Assembly: GCA_029960085.1 (NCBI GenBank)
Contig: JASCPG010000026.1
Location: 1-38,368, forward strand
DNA: 38,368 nt
Source of the DNA: Microbacteriaceae bacterium PS02067
Lineage (GTDB): Bacteria; Actinomycetota; Actinomycetes; Actinomycetales; Microbacteriaceae
Reading direction: 5' to 3'
This document shows positions 1 through 8,479 of this stretch, in pieces (positions within the stretch are counted from its first letter, which is position 1; each line of letters opens with the position of its first letter). Both the position numbers and the translations under genes were made by a program. The notes beneath the pieces are model-generated. The model was not told where the DNA came from, searched no databases, and saw only the letters and a program-made list of their open reading frames with translations.

Positions 1-39
1 CCTGCCGCCAGCACCGCGCGACGCCCCCGCCCTGCCGCC

Positions 40-75
40 CACCGCCACCGCCACCGCCACCGCCACCGCCACCGC
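40..75. repeat. (CACCGC)6 hexanucleotide tandem repeat
   Basis: Six perfect copies of CACCGC run from 40 to 75 and directly abut the first 76-bp element. The tract could vary in length by replication slippage. No coding frame is evident across it. Confidence 0.9.
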
Positions 76-151
76 GTTGCGAAAGCAGGGCGAACCGGCG
101 CCGCGCGAATCGACACGCCGCACCCGAGTCGATCCACCCTGCTCTCGAGAC
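76..151. repeat. 76-bp inverted-repeat element, copy 1
   Basis: The copy starts with GTTGCGAAAGCAGGG and ends with CCCTGCTCTCGAGAC, so the two 15-bp ends form an imperfect inverted repeat with three mismatches. An internal GACACGCCGC block is shared with copies 2 and 4. The length is exactly 76 bp, as in the other three copies. It is probably a REP-like or MITE-like element; no transposase is nearby. Confidence 0.8.
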
Positions 152-281
152 GCATGTCGCCATGTCCGCACCTCCCACAAGGCCGAGAGCGTGCCGTCAT
201 CGCGCGGAGGCCTGCGGCGGTTCGCAGGCGTATCCGGCAGTCACCGACTGCCGCCCGTCGAGTCCGGACGCGACCGGTTGC

Positions 282-357
282 GTAGCGAAAGCAGGGCAAA
301 CCTCCGCCGCGCGAGCCTCGACACGCCGCAGAGGCCGATCCGCCCTGCTCTCGAGAC
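282..357. repeat. 76-bp inverted-repeat element, copy 2
   Basis: The left end is GTAGCGAAAGCAGGG and the right end is CCCTGCTCTCGAGAC, with GACACGCCGC inside. It has the same length and orientation as copy 1. Confidence 0.8.
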
Positions 358-410
358 AGTTCGGGAGGCCGACGGGCTCGCGCGGCAGACGGGACGGCAG
401 GGCACACAGC

Positions 411-469
411 TCGGCGGGGCAGACAGGTCGGCCGAGGAGGACAGGTCGGCGGGGCAGACAGGTCGGCCG
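411..469. repeat. 24-bp direct repeat
   Basis: The same 24 bases occur at 411-434 and 446-469, a period of 35 bp. The core is GGGGCAGACAGGTCGGCCG. A partial third unit, GGGCAGACACGGCC, follows at about 469-483. It lies between 76-bp copies 2 and 3 and is probably a short non-coding tandem duplication. Confidence 0.8.
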
Positions 470-537
470 GGCAGACACGGCCGCGGTGGCCAGCGCGAGT
501 CGGCCGGGACCGAAACGGCGACAGGCAGGTAGTCCTT

Positions 538-613
538 GTGCCGAAAGCAGGGCGAACTGACGCTTGACGAGTCACGGGGCGCCGCAGTAGGCGATCCGCC
601 CTGCTTTCGAGAC
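538..613. repeat. 76-bp inverted-repeat element, copy 3
   Basis: The left end is GTGCCGAAAGCAGGG and the right end is CCCTGCTTTCGAGAC. The interior is the most divergent of the four copies, yet the length is still 76 bp. Confidence 0.8.
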
Positions 614-689
614 GGATGCGGCGTCAGACAGGGCGGCGGTCACCGATGAGGGGGTCGGCCAGCAGCGGCTGGCAGACCATTGGCTCGCT

Positions 690-765
690 GTTGCGAAAGC
701 AGGGTGAACTGGCCGCGCGGCGACCGACACGCCGCGAAGGGGTCGATCGGACCTGCTTTCGCAAC
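690..765. repeat. 76-bp inverted-repeat element, copy 4
   Basis: The left end GTTGCGAAAGCAGG and the right end CCTGCTTTCGCAAC are perfect 14-bp inverted repeats, the best of the four copies. The internal GACACGCCGC block is present. It may be closest to the ancestral form. Confidence 0.85.
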
Positions 766-920
766 GGTCGGGGCGCGGCCGGAGCAGGATGGGCCGCGCG
801 AGCCGCCGCGCGGGTTGGCGAATGAGCGGCCGCGCGAGCCACCGCGGATCGGCGAGTGAGCCGCCGCGCTGAGCGGGGCGCGGCCAGAGCGGGGCGCGCC
901 AGAGCGGAGCGGGGCGGGGG

Positions 921-2105
921 TCAGCGCGTGAGGATGAGGGCCTCGCCCTGTCCGCCGCCGCCGCAGAGGGCGACCGCGGCGGTGCCGCCGCCGCGGCGGA
1001 CGAGTTCGTGCACGGCGTGGACGACGAGGCGCGCGCCGGAGGCGCCGATCGGATGCCCGAGCGCGATCCCGCCGCCGTGGACGTTGACCACGTCCTCCGT
1101 CAGGCCGAGCTCGGCCTGGGAGTGCACGACCACGGCACCGAACGCCTCGTTGATCTCGACGAGGTCGAGGTCGGATGCCGCGATACCCTGACGCGCCACG
1201 GCCTGCTCGATCGCACGCGCCGGCTGCGCGTGCAGTGAGTTGTCCGGCCCCGCGACCTGCCCCGCGGCGCCCACGACAGCGAGCACGGGCCAGCCCTTCT
1301 CATCGGCGTGCGCACGTGTCGTCAGCACGACGGCCGCGGCGCCGTCGGAGATCTGTGACGCATTCCCGGCCGTGATCGTGCCGTCGGCGGTGAACGCCGG
1401 CCGGAGACCGGCGAGAGACTCCTCCGTCGTGTCGGGTCGGATGCCCTCGTCGGTCGTGACGCGAATCGGGTCGCCCTTGCGCTGCGGCACCTCGATCGTG
1501 ACCATCTCGGCGTCGAACAGCCCGCCCGCCTGCGCCGCGGCCGCGCGCTGGTGCGACAGCGCAGCCACGTGGTCCTGCGCGGCCCGGGTGATCTCGAACC
1601 GCGGATTCAGGCGCTCGGTGGATGCCCCCATCGACTCCTTGTCGTACGCATCCGTCAGCCCGTCGAAGGCCATGTGGTCGAGAACCTCGACCGAGCCGTA
1701 GGACCAGCCGTCGCGCGAGCCCATGAGCAGGTGCGGCGAACGGGTCATCGACTCCATGCCGCCCGCGACGACCACGGTCGCATCTCCGGACGCGATCATG
1801 CGCTTCGCGTCGATGATCGCGGTGAGGCCTGACAGGCACACCTTGTTGACGGAGGATGCCGGGACATCCCACCCGAGCCCGCCGGCCAGAGCGGCCTGGC
1901 GAGCGGGGTTCTGGCCCGAGCCGGCGGGGAGCACCTGGCCCATGATGACGGCGTCCACGGCATCCGCGGGGATGGATCCCTGCGCGAGAGCCCCGGCGAT
2001 CGCGAAGCCTCCGAGCTGCGGCGCGGTGAACGATGCGAGCTGCCCCTTCAGGCGCCCCTGGGGCGTGCGGGCGGCGGCGACGATGACGATGTCGTCGGTG
2101 GTCAT
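921..2105 (-). CDS. atoB: Acetyl-CoA C-acetyltransferase (thiolase)
   Basis: This 394-residue protein is a full-length type II thiolase. It would reversibly cleave acetoacetyl-CoA with CoA into two acetyl-CoA in the cytoplasm. The nucleophilic cysteine lies in [10 protein letters not shown] (Cys90), the catalytic histidine in GHPIGASG (His351), and the second cysteine in ALCGGGGQG (Cys381). The start codon is preceded by AAGGAG five bases upstream and overlaps the scoB stop codon as ATGA. It is the last gene of a scoA-scoB-thiolase operon, which fits ketone-body or acetoacetate breakdown. A beta-ketoadipyl-CoA thiolase role is possible for the fold, but no other beta-ketoadipate genes are present. 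Confidence 0.9.
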   Translation of the reverse strand: MTTDDIVIVAAARTPQGRLKGQLASFTAPQLGGFAIAGALAQGSIPADAVDAVIMGQVLPAGSGQNPARQAALAGGLGWDVPASSVNKVCLSGLTAIIDAKRMIASGDATVVVAGGMESMTRSPHLLMGSRDGWSYGSVEVLDHMAFDGLTDAYDKESMGASTERLNPRFEITRAAQDHVAALSHQRAAAAQAGGLFDAEMVTIEVPQRKGDPIRVTTDEGIRPDTTEESLAGLRPAFTADGTITAGNASQISDGAAAVVLTTRAHADEKGWPVLAVVGAAGQVAGPDNSLHAQPARAIEQAVARQGIAASDLDLVEINEAFGAVVVHSQAELGLTEDVVNVHGGGIALGHPIGASGARLVVHAVHELVRRGGGTAAVALCGGGGQGEALILTR

Positions 2106-2755
2106 GAGATCTCCTTCAGCGTGTCGGCGATGATCAGCGCGGGCTCGGTCGCGGCGACGACATCGTCGACCGTGACCCCGGGTGCGGTCTCGACCAGCAC
2201 GAGTCCATCATCGGTCACATCGATGACGGCGAGGTCGGTGATGATGCGATCCACGACGCCGCGGCCGGTGAGCGGCAGCGAGCACGTGTCGACGATCTTG
2301 GCGGTGCCGTCCTTCGCGACGTGCTCCATCAGCACGATGACCCGCCCCGCGCCGTGCACGAGGTCCATCGCGCCGCCGGGGCCCTTGACCATCTTCCCGG
2401 GGATCATCCAGTTGGCGAGGTTGCCGGTCGCGGACACCTGCATCGCACCGAGGATCGCGGCGTCGATCTTGCCACCGCGGATCATGCCGAAGCTCGTCGC
2501 CGAGTCGAAGAACGCGGCACCCGGCAGGACCGTGACCGTCTCCTTGCCCGCGTTGATGAGGTCGGGATCGACGTGCTCCTCCGTCGGATACGGGCCGACG
2601 CCGAGGATGCCGTTCTCCGACTGCAGCACGACGGTCACGCCATCGGGGACGTAGTTCGGCACGAGCGTCGGCAGGCCGATCCCGAGGTTCACATAGGCGC
2701 CGTCGGCGAGTTCGGCGGCCGCGCGCGCGGCCATCTCGTTGCGGGTGAGTGCCAT
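2102..2755 (-). CDS. scoB: 3-oxoacid CoA-transferase subunit B
   Basis: A 217-residue beta subunit of succinyl-CoA:3-oxoacid CoA-transferase, which moves CoA from succinyl-CoA to acetoacetate. The SENG motif near residue 47 carries the catalytic glutamate that forms the acyl-CoA thioester. The segments GMIRGGK and [10 protein letters not shown] match the ScoB/AtoA group better than PcaJ. AAGGAG lies about six bases before the ATG. The stop of scoA is just upstream (TGACATG), and the 3' end overlaps the thiolase start by four bases, so the three genes should be translated together. Confidence 0.92.
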   Translation of the reverse strand: MALTRNEMAARAAAELADGAYVNLGIGLPTLVPNYVPDGVTVVLQSENGILGVGPYPTEEHVDPDLINAGKETVTVLPGAAFFDSATSFGMIRGGKIDAAILGAMQVSATGNLANWMIPGKMVKGPGGAMDLVHGAGRVIVLMEHVAKDGTAKIVDTCSLPLTGRGVVDRIITDLAVIDVTDDGLVLVETAPGVTVDDVVAATEPALIIADTLKEIS

Positions 2756-2756
2756 G

Positions 2757-3575
2757 TCAGGCTCCTTCGGGGATGACGCGGGCGGTGCCTTCGGGGTTCG
2801 TGAGTGCCGTGTCGACGGACACAGTGCGCCGCTCGATGCGCTTCTCTATTTCTGAGCCGACCTCGATGATCCGATGCACGTAGATACCGGGGAGGTGGAT
2901 GGCATCGGGGTCGAGCGCACCGGCGGGCACCAGTTCCTCGACCTGCGCGATACAGACCTTCCCCGCCATCGCGGCGAGCGGGTTGAAGTTCCGCGCCGAC
3001 TTGTTGAAGACGAGGTTGCCGTGCACGTCGCCCTGTGCCGCGTGCACGAGGGCGAAGTCCGTGACGATCGCCTCTTCGAGGACGTACTCGCCCTGGGTGC
3101 CGCCCGGCGCGAAGGTGCGGACGTCCTTCGCGGGGGATGCCACGGCGACGCCGCCCTGCCCGTCGTAGCGCCGCGGGAGGCCGCCCTCGGCGACCTGCGT
3201 GCCGACGCCCGTCTGCGTGTAGAACGCCGCGATCCCCGCGCCGCCCGCGCGGAGCTTCTCGGCGAGCGTGCCCTGCGGCGTGAGTTCGAGTTCGAGTTCA
3301 CCGGAGAGGAACTGGCGCTCGAACTCCTTGTTCTCGCCGACGTAGGAGGACGTCATCTTGCGGATGCGCTTCGCGTTGAGCAGCACGCCGAGGCCCCAGT
3401 CGTCGACGCCGCAGTTGTTGCTCACGATGCTGAGGTCGCGCGTCCCCTGCGCGAGGAGCGCCTCGATCAGGGCGATGGGGTTCCCCGACAGGCCGAACCC
3501 GCCGACCGCGAGGCTCGCGCCGTCCGGGATGTCGGCGACCGCCGCCGCCGCAGACGGGTACGTCTTGTCGATCAC
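2757..3575 (-). CDS. scoA: 3-oxoacid CoA-transferase subunit A
   Basis: A 272-residue alpha subunit of 3-oxoacid CoA-transferase, paired with ScoB. The N-terminal GGFGLSGNP is the CoA-transferase glycine motif, and [11 protein letters not shown] and [13 protein letters not shown] are typical of the ScoA family. I chose the GTG at 3575 because GAAGGAG lies seven bases upstream and homology starts there with IDKTYPS. The open frame continues 79 codons further upstream, but that part would overlap the divergent regulator and has no family similarity. It is the first gene of the operon and faces the IclR regulator across a 103-bp divergent promoter region. Confidence 0.92.
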   Translation of the reverse strand: MIDKTYPSAAAAVADIPDGASLAVGGFGLSGNPIALIEALLAQGTRDLSIVSNNCGVDDWGLGVLLNAKRIRKMTSSYVGENKEFERQFLSGELELELTPQGTLAEKLRAGGAGIAAFYTQTGVGTQVAEGGLPRRYDGQGGVAVASPAKDVRTFAPGGTQGEYVLEEAIVTDFALVHAAQGDVHGNLVFNKSARNFNPLAAMAGKVCIAQVEELVPAGALDPDAIHLPGIYVHRIIEVGSEIEKRIERRTVSVDTALTNPEGTARVIPEGA

Positions 3576-3641
3576 GTGTACTCCTTCGTTCGTGTCCTCC
3601 CCCATCCTGAACGCCCTCTCATCACCCGCGCACCCCACTGT

Positions 3642-3685
3642 TTGCCATGTGGTCGCCCCGCCGCGTATTGTCCACATCATGGACA
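3642..3685 (+). promoter_or_regulatory. Leaderless promoter and candidate IclR operator
   Basis: A TTGCCA box (3642-3647) is followed after 18 bases by TATTGT (3666-3671). The predicted transcript start then falls at or beside the regulator's ATG (3679), so the mRNA is probably leaderless; no Shine-Dalgarno sequence is visible. A perfect inverted repeat, TGTCCA-N5-TGGACA (3669-3685), overlaps the -10 box and the start codon. A second pair, ATGTGG (3647-3652) and CCACAT (3672-3677), is nested with it. The position suits autoregulation and control of the divergent scoAB operon. Confidence 0.5.
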
Positions 3686-4470
3686 CCGCCTCGTCTCGCT
3701 CGGTTCCCGGCGCGCAAGCGATCGCCCGTGCGGCGGCGCTCCTGAGACTCGTGACGGGAGCCGGCGACGAGGGCGTCTCCGTGGCGGAGCTCTCCCGCCG
3801 CGCGGAGCTCACCCGCCCGACGACGCATCGGCTGCTGACGGCCCTCCGCCATGAGGGTCTCGTCGACCAGGACGAGCGGAACGGCCGGTGGATGCCGGGA
3901 GCGGAGCTCTATCTGATGGGGACGGTCGCGGCATCCCGCTACGACATCACCGCCATCGCGCGGGACATCGTGCGCTCGCTCGCGGTGCGCACGGAGGAGA
4001 GCGCCTTCCTGTCGGTGCGCCGGGGGGACGAGACCGTCTGTCTCATCCGCGAGGACGGCGCCTTCCCGATCCGGTCGTTCGTGCTCTCGGAGGGCGTGCG
4101 CTTCCCTCTCGGCGTCGCCTCGGCGGGGCTCGCGATCCTCTCGTTCCTGCCGCCCCACGATGTGGACGCCTACTTCGAGCGTCACCCCGAGCTCGCCACC
4201 CGCTACGGGGCGGCGCACGCGGAGCCGCGCCTGCGCGCGCGCCTGCGCGAGACGCACGCGCGGGGGTTCGCCGTGAACCCGGGCCTCATCGTGGAGGGGA
4301 GCTACGGCATCGGGGCGGCCGTGTTCACGAAGGCGGGGCACCCGCAGTGGGCGCTCAGCCTCACGGGCGTCGAGTTCCGATTCGGCCCCGACCGCATCCC
4401 CGAACTCGGGCGGACGCTCCTCGCGCACGCCCACCAGCTGTCGACCCGCATCGCGGCCGGCACACACTGA
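3679..4470 (+). CDS. IclR-family transcriptional regulator
   Basis: A 263-residue protein with the usual IclR layout. An N-terminal winged helix-turn-helix covers about residues 14-75, including the VAELSRRAELTRPTTHRLLTAL segment. An effector-binding domain follows, with the GSYGIGAAVF segment near the C-terminus. It is transcribed away from scoA-scoB-thiolase, so it most likely senses an acid or CoA ester of that pathway and controls it. The start was chosen at MDTASS because the longer frame upstream has no homology and crosses the promoter. It ends 15 bp from the convergent alpha/beta hydrolase gene. Confidence 0.88.
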   Translation: MDTASSRSVPGAQAIARAAALLRLVTGAGDEGVSVAELSRRAELTRPTTHRLLTALRHEGLVDQDERNGRWMPGAELYLMGTVAASRYDITAIARDIVRSLAVRTEESAFLSVRRGDETVCLIREDGAFPIRSFVLSEGVRFPLGVASAGLAILSFLPPHDVDAYFERHPELATRYGAAHAEPRLRARLRETHARGFAVNPGLIVEGSYGIGAAVFTKAGHPQWALSLTGVEFRFGPDRIPELGRTLLAHAHQLSTRIAAGTH

Positions 4471-4485
4471 CGGATCGCGCCGCCT

Positions 4486-5385
4486 TCACCCCTGGGCGAG
4501 TGCCAGTTGGCCCGTGACGACGTCGGCGACGCGCCGGGCACCCGCAGCGCTCAGGACGACGGTGTAGTGGTTGAGCCCCGGCCACCGTTCGTGCACGATC
4601 GCCGGGTACGCGGCCAGCATCCGTTCGAGATGCGGCTCCGCGTAGAGCCCCGGCTCTTCGTCCTGCAGTCCGCGCGGCACCGTGATGAGCACGGCGGGGC
4701 GGTCGAGGTCTGCGAGCGCGTCCGCGACGGTCGTGGCGGTGTTCATGTCGATCGTGTCCTCCACGGTCGTCTCGAACGACGTCGCGGGGCGGAGCCCCTC
4801 CTCCCCCGCCGGAACCAGGTCGTACGCGAGGTACCGCTCGAGCTCGGGCGACCAGTCCTCCGCGAACGCGGGGTGGTCGCGCCAGAAGTCGAGGTACGCC
4901 TCTGTAGAGGGAAATCGCAGGTGCAGCCGCGACGCCGTCACGCCGAGGATGGCCGAAACGAGGTCTTCGGGCGCGAGACCCGTCGGCGCGTCGAGCGGGA
5001 GTCCCCCGTCGACGAGGACGAGACGCGAGACGAGCTCCGGATGCCGCGCCGCGAACGCGACCGCGACGAACGCGCCCATGGAATGCGCGACCACGACGAC
5101 CGGGCCGAGACCGAACGCCGCCGAGACCGCGGCGACGTCGTCGGCGTGGACGGCGAGGCCCGTGGGACCGGTGACGCCGTTGCTGCGCCCCCGGCCGCGG
5201 AGGTCCGGTGCGATGATGCGCACTCCTGGGAGGGCCCCGGCGAGGAACTCCCACGCCAGGTGCGACGAGGTCACGCCGTGGATCGCGAGGATCGTGGGGG
5301 CGTCCTCCCCCTCGGCATCCCAGACTCCGACGGCGAGGTCGCCACCGGGCATCGGCACCGTCACGATGTGAGAGTCGCGGGTCAT
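4486..5385 (-). CDS. Alpha/beta hydrolase
   Basis: A 299-residue cytoplasmic alpha/beta hydrolase without signal peptide. It shows the oxyanion-side HG motif (AIHGVTSS, about residues 34-41), a DLRGRGRS loop, the nucleophile elbow AHSMGA (Ser102) and a C-terminal histidine in GLNHYTV. It is the last gene of the long liv operon; its ATG overlaps the stop of the dehydrogenase gene as ATGA. Context suggests an esterase for a substrate brought in by the transporter, for example a hydroxyacid ester or oligomer. PcaD-like enol-lactonases share this fold, but no other beta-ketoadipate gene supports that role. Confidence 0.8.
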   Translation of the reverse strand: MTRDSHIVTVPMPGGDLAVGVWDAEGEDAPTILAIHGVTSSHLAWEFLAGALPGVRIIAPDLRGRGRSNGVTGPTGLAVHADDVAAVSAAFGLGPVVVVAHSMGAFVAVAFAARHPELVSRLVLVDGGLPLDAPTGLAPEDLVSAILGVTASRLHLRFPSTEAYLDFWRDHPAFAEDWSPELERYLAYDLVPAGEEGLRPATSFETTVEDTIDMNTATTVADALADLDRPAVLITVPRGLQDEEPGLYAEPHLERMLAAYPAIVHERWPGLNHYTVVLSAAGARRVADVVTGQLALAQG

Positions 5386-6134
5386 CGCGCGGTCCATCCG
5401 CCGTCCATCGTGTAGCTGCCGCCCGTCGCCATGCCGGCCTTGTCGGAGGCGAGCCACCCGGCGAGCGAGGCGACCTCGTCGGCCTCGACGAGGCGCTTGA
5501 TCGCCGTCTCGGTGAGCATGATCTTCTCGACGACCTCGCTCTCGGGGATGCCGTGCACCTTCGCCTGATCGGCGATCTGCATCTCGACGAGGGGTGTGCG
5601 CACGTACGCGGGGTTGATGCAGTTGCTCGTCACCCCGTGCGGCCCGCCTTCGAGCGCCGTCACCTTCGACAGGCCTTCGAGCGCATGCTTGGCGGACACG
5701 TACGCCGACTTGAAGGCGCTCGCACGCAGGCCGTGGGCGCTCGAGATGTTGATGATCCGTCCCCAGCCGCGCTCGTACATGGCCGGGAGTGCCGCGCGGA
5801 TGAGGAGGAACGGCGACTCGACCATGAGGCGGTTCATGAAGCGCCACCGCTCGGGGTCGAACTCCTCGATCGGGGCGACGGTCTGGATGCCGGCGTTGTT
5901 CACGAGGATGTCGACGTCGAGCGCGAGATCCTCCTGCGCCACCGTGTCGGAGAGGTCGACGACCCAGGCCTCGCCGCCGACCTCCGTGGCGACCGACCGG
6001 GCCGCGTCGCCGTTGAAGTCGGCCACGATGACGTAGGCGCCGCGACCGGCGAACTCCTTCACGCAGGCGAGCCCGATGCCGCTCGCACCGCCCGTGACCA
6101 GGGCGCGCCGCCCTGCGAGGTCCTGCTCAGGCAT
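5382..6134 (-). CDS. bdhA: 3-hydroxybutyrate dehydrogenase (SDR family)
   Basis: A 250-residue short-chain dehydrogenase that should oxidise (R)-3-hydroxybutyrate to acetoacetate with NAD+. The cofactor motif TGGASGIG is at residues 14-21, NNAG at 79-82, catalytic Ser132 in the SAHG segment, and Tyr145/Lys149 in YVSAK. The stretches NPAYVRTPLVEMQIADQAK and DGGW near the end are characteristic of the 3-hydroxybutyrate dehydrogenase group. The start is the ATG with AAGGAG seven bases upstream; the longer upstream frame is a shadow of the TetR tail. It overlaps TetR by 8 bp and the hydrolase by 4 bp. Confidence 0.88.
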   Translation of the reverse strand: MPEQDLAGRRALVTGGASGIGLACVKEFAGRGAYVIVADFNGDAARSVATEVGGEAWVVDLSDTVAQEDLALDVDILVNNAGIQTVAPIEEFDPERWRFMNRLMVESPFLLIRAALPAMYERGWGRIINISSAHGLRASAFKSAYVSAKHALEGLSKVTALEGGPHGVTSNCINPAYVRTPLVEMQIADQAKVHGIPESEVVEKIMLTETAIKRLVEADEVASLAGWLASDKAGMATGGSYTMDGGWTAR

Positions 6135-6936
6135 CCGCTGCTCCTTTGTTTGTAGCGCCAGGCGAGGCGTTCGCGGCGCCCGGCGAGGCATTCGTCGCGC
6201 CCGGCGAGGCGTTGGTGGCGTCCGGCGCGGCATTCGTCGCGCCCGGTGAGGTGTTCGTCGCGCCGCGGGAGGCGAGCGCGTTGCGGATGAACCGCATCAT
6301 GTGGTCGATGATCTCTTCGGGCATCGCCGCCGGGGGCGCCCCCTCATCGTCGCGCTCCCAGAGGAGGTAGCGCATGCCGATCAGCTCGCCGGCGCCCATC
6401 AGCGCCCACGCCGTCACCTCGGGATCGAGAGCCTCGTCGACGTCGCCGTCCTGCTGGGCGGCACGCAGGCCCGCCTCGTAGCCGTCGACGATGCGCGTGT
6501 AGTGCAGGCGCAGCATCTCGGGCGAGACGAACTCCGCTTCGCGGACGACGCGGTAGAGCGCGGGGTGGGCGGCCGTGAACCGGAAGAACCCCTCGAACCC
6601 GGCCCGCTCGGCCGCGATGCGGCCCGTCGTCCCCGCCATCGCCTCTGTCATCGAGTGGCGCACGCGGCGGTTGAGGTCGACGACGAGCTCCTCGAAGATC
6701 TGCTGCTTGCTGTCGAAGTAGAGGTAGAAGGTGCCGAGGCCGATGCCGGCGCGCTCGGTGATCTTGACGATGGATGCCTCGTGGTACCCGACGGCGGCGA
6801 ACACCTCCTCGGCGGCTTCGAGGAGCTTCCGCCTCGTGGCCTCGCCGCGCTTCGTGAGCGGCTTGCCCGTGACGGACAGCGCGACGTGGACGTCGTCGAT
6901 CCCGTCCGTGACCCCGGATGCCATCGTGTCAGTCAT
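6127..6936 (-). CDS. TetR-family regulator with repetitive C-terminal tail
   Basis: A 269-residue TetR-type repressor. The N-terminal helix-turn-helix lies at about residues 28-75 (RRKLLEAAEEVFAAVGYHEA, then KITERAGIGLGTFYLYF), followed by a ligand-binding helical domain. After residue 220 the protein ends in about six units of the form [S/T]PGATNA. These are encoded by a 21-bp DNA repeat and are unlike a normal TetR end. The gene overlaps the acyl-CoA synthetase upstream and bdhA downstream by 8 bp each, and a GGAG lies upstream of the ATG. Being inside the operon, it probably senses a CoA ester or pathway acid and autoregulates. Confidence 0.85.
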   Translation of the reverse strand: MTDTMASGVTDGIDDVHVALSVTGKPLTKRGEATRRKLLEAAEEVFAAVGYHEASIVKITERAGIGLGTFYLYFDSKQQIFEELVVDLNRRVRHSMTEAMAGTTGRIAAERAGFEGFFRFTAAHPALYRVVREAEFVSPEMLRLHYTRIVDGYEAGLRAAQQDGDVDEALDPEVTAWALMGAGELIGMRYLLWERDDEGAPPAAMPEEIIDHMMRFIRNALASRGATNTSPGATNAAPDATNASPGATNASPGAANASPGATNKGAADA

Positions 6937-8479
6937 GAACCCGCTCCTCCACCAATGATGCAGCCCGCCGTCGCAGTCGAGAACGGGCGAGCTTCTCGAT
7001 CGTGGACCGCGGCAGCGCCTCGACGAAGGCGACGCGCACGGGAACCTTGAACCCGGCCAGTTCCGCGCGGGCGTGAGCGAGCACTTCATCCTCGCCGAGG
7101 GTCGCTCCGTCGGCGCGCACGACGAAGGCGACGCCGCGTTCACCCCAGACGGAGTCGGGGACGCCGACGACCACGGCTTCCGCGATCGCGGGGTGCAGGC
7201 ACAGCGCCCGCTCGACCTCGGCGGGGGCGACGTTCTCGCCGCCGGAGATGAAGATGTCCTTGAGACGATCGACGACGCGGAACACGCCGCGCGCATCGCG
7301 GTGCACGATGTCGCCCGTGCGCAGCCAGTCCCCCGCCATCGCGCGCGCCGTCGCCGCCGCGTCGTGCAGGTAGCCCTGGAAGACGCTCGGCCCGCGCACC
7401 CAGAGCTCCCCCGTCGCCTCGCCCTCGAGGGGCAGCCCGCTCTCGGGGTCGGCGACGCGGACGTCGACGTGCGGATACGGCCGCCCGATCGCACCCGGGA
7501 AGGCGGCGCTGTCGGCCGGTGGCAGGCACATGACGTTCGGGGATGCCTCGGTGAGCCCGTACCCCTGGGTGAGCGGCAGACCGGCATCCGCCCAGCGCGC
7601 AGCGAGCTCGATCGGCACGGTCGCGCCGCCGACGAGGGCCTGTCGCAGCGGGCCAGCCGCGATCTCGGGGAAGGCGGGGTCGTCGGCGAGCTGGTGGTAC
7701 TGCGTCGGCACGCCCATCATCGCGGTCACGCCTCGCTCGGCGAGGAGCTGCAGCACACGCCGGGGCTGGAAGGAGCGCTCGAGGACGACCGTCGCGCCGA
7801 CCCACCACGCCAGCAGCGGTTGGCAGTTCCACGCGGCGACGTGGAACTGCGGGAGTATCGCGAGGACGACATCGTCGGCCGTGAGCTGGATCGCGCTCGC
7901 GAGCGCGAGGTTGTTCCAGAAGCAGTTCGCGTGGGTGAGGACGACGCCCTTCGGCGCCGCCTCGCTGCCGGAGGTGTAGATCACGAGCAGTGGATCGTCG
8001 TCACGCACGGGGCGCTGCTCCGCCGCTCGTCCGAGCCGGCGCGGTACGGATGCCTCTACACCCGTCGTGCCGAGGGCGGCGACCGGGGGCTGCTCGTCGA
8101 GGCGGCCGAGCGCGTCGGAGGCGAGCCCCTCGTACTCGTCCTCGACGAGGACGAGGGCGGGCTCCGACCGTTCGAGCGCCTCGCCGAGTTCGCGCGGGGC
8201 GAGACGCCACGACAGCGGGACGAAGGCGACACCGCTCTTCGCGCACGCGAAGAACGCGACGACGTGGTCGATGGAGTTCCCCGACACCGTCGCGATCCGA
8301 TCACCCGGACCATAGCCGGAGCGGCGGAGGGCCAGGGCGAGGTCGTGCGCACGGGTTTCGAGGTCGGCGTAGCCGATCCGCACGCCGCGATCGTCGATCG
8401 CCGTGTGGGAGGGGGATGCCGCAGCACGGTCGGTCAGCCACCGGCCGATCGTGTGCGCGCCGTCGACCGAGCCCATCAC
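6929..8479 (-). CDS. AMP-forming acyl-CoA synthetase
   Basis: A 516-residue class I adenylate-forming enzyme that should activate a carboxylic acid with ATP and CoA. The phosphate-binding motif reads YTSGSEAAPKGVV instead of the usual YTSGTTGxPKG. It is followed by YGLTEAS, the GDIVHRD motif, and the hinge region DRLKDIFISGGENV. The C-terminal catalytic lysine is probably in STIEKLAR, where a GK pair is more usual. The GTG at 8479 has GGAG eight bases upstream and overlaps the livM stop; the ATG at 8476 is an equally possible start. Position after livKGFHM suggests it activates the imported acid. Confidence 0.85.
   Translation of the reverse strand: MMGSVDGAHTIGRWLTDRAAASPSHTAIDDRGVRIGYADLETRAHDLALALRRSGYGPGDRIATVSGNSIDHVVAFFACAKSGVAFVPLSWRLAPRELGEALERSEPALVLVEDEYEGLASDALGRLDEQPPVAALGTTGVEASVPRRLGRAAEQRPVRDDDPLLVIYTSGSEAAPKGVVLTHANCFWNNLALASAIQLTADDVVLAILPQFHVAAWNCQPLLAWWVGATVVLERSFQPRRVLQLLAERGVTAMMGVPTQYHQLADDPAFPEIAAGPLRQALVGGATVPIELAARWADAGLPLTQGYGLTEASPNVMCLPPADSAAFPGAIGRPYPHVDVRVADPESGLPLEGEATGELWVRGPSVFQGYLHDAAATARAMAGDWLRTGDIVHRDARGVFRVVDRLKDIFISGGENVAPAEVERALCLHPAIAEAVVVGVPDSVWGERGVAFVVRADGATLGEDEVLAHARAELAGFKVPVRVAFVEALPRSTIEKLARSRLRRRAASLVEERVHD

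Larger units (their letters stand above)
1..920. other. Intergenic, repeat-rich region without a convincing gene
   Basis: I see no credible protein in these 920 bases. The open frames that cross them are low-complexity Arg/Ala/Gly/Pro strings that run through inverted repeats, lack a ribosome binding site and resemble no family. The region holds four 76-bp inverted-repeat elements, a hexanucleotide tandem repeat and a 24-bp direct repeat, each listed separately. From 766 to 920 there are further GC-rich near-repeats built on GCCGCGCGAGCC and GAGCGGGGCG. The end of the thiolase gene lies at 921. Confidence 0.7.

Noticed and set aside
76..765. CRISPR array
   Set aside because: The repeat is 76 bp with terminal inverted repeats, only four copies occur, and spacing is irregular (about 76 to 180 bp). 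No cas gene is present.
77..825. Open frames of 60-150 codons in the first 900 bases
   Set aside because: They are low-complexity, cross the inverted repeats, have no ribosome binding site and resemble no protein family.
2757..3812. Long version of scoA starting at 3812
   Set aside because: It would overlap the divergent regulator and its promoter. The GTG at 3575 has a strong binding site and starts the homology.
921..4470. Beta-ketoadipate (pcaIJF-pcaR) cluster
   Set aside because: IclR, CoA-transferase and thiolase occur in both pathways, but the ScoB segments match acetoacetate enzymes, bdhA lies nearby, and no ring-cleavage or lactone genes are present.
5382..6233. Longer dehydrogenase with an Arg/Pro-rich N-terminus
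   Set aside because: The extra residues are the TetR repeat tail read in another frame. The ATG at 6134 has AAGGAG at the right distance.
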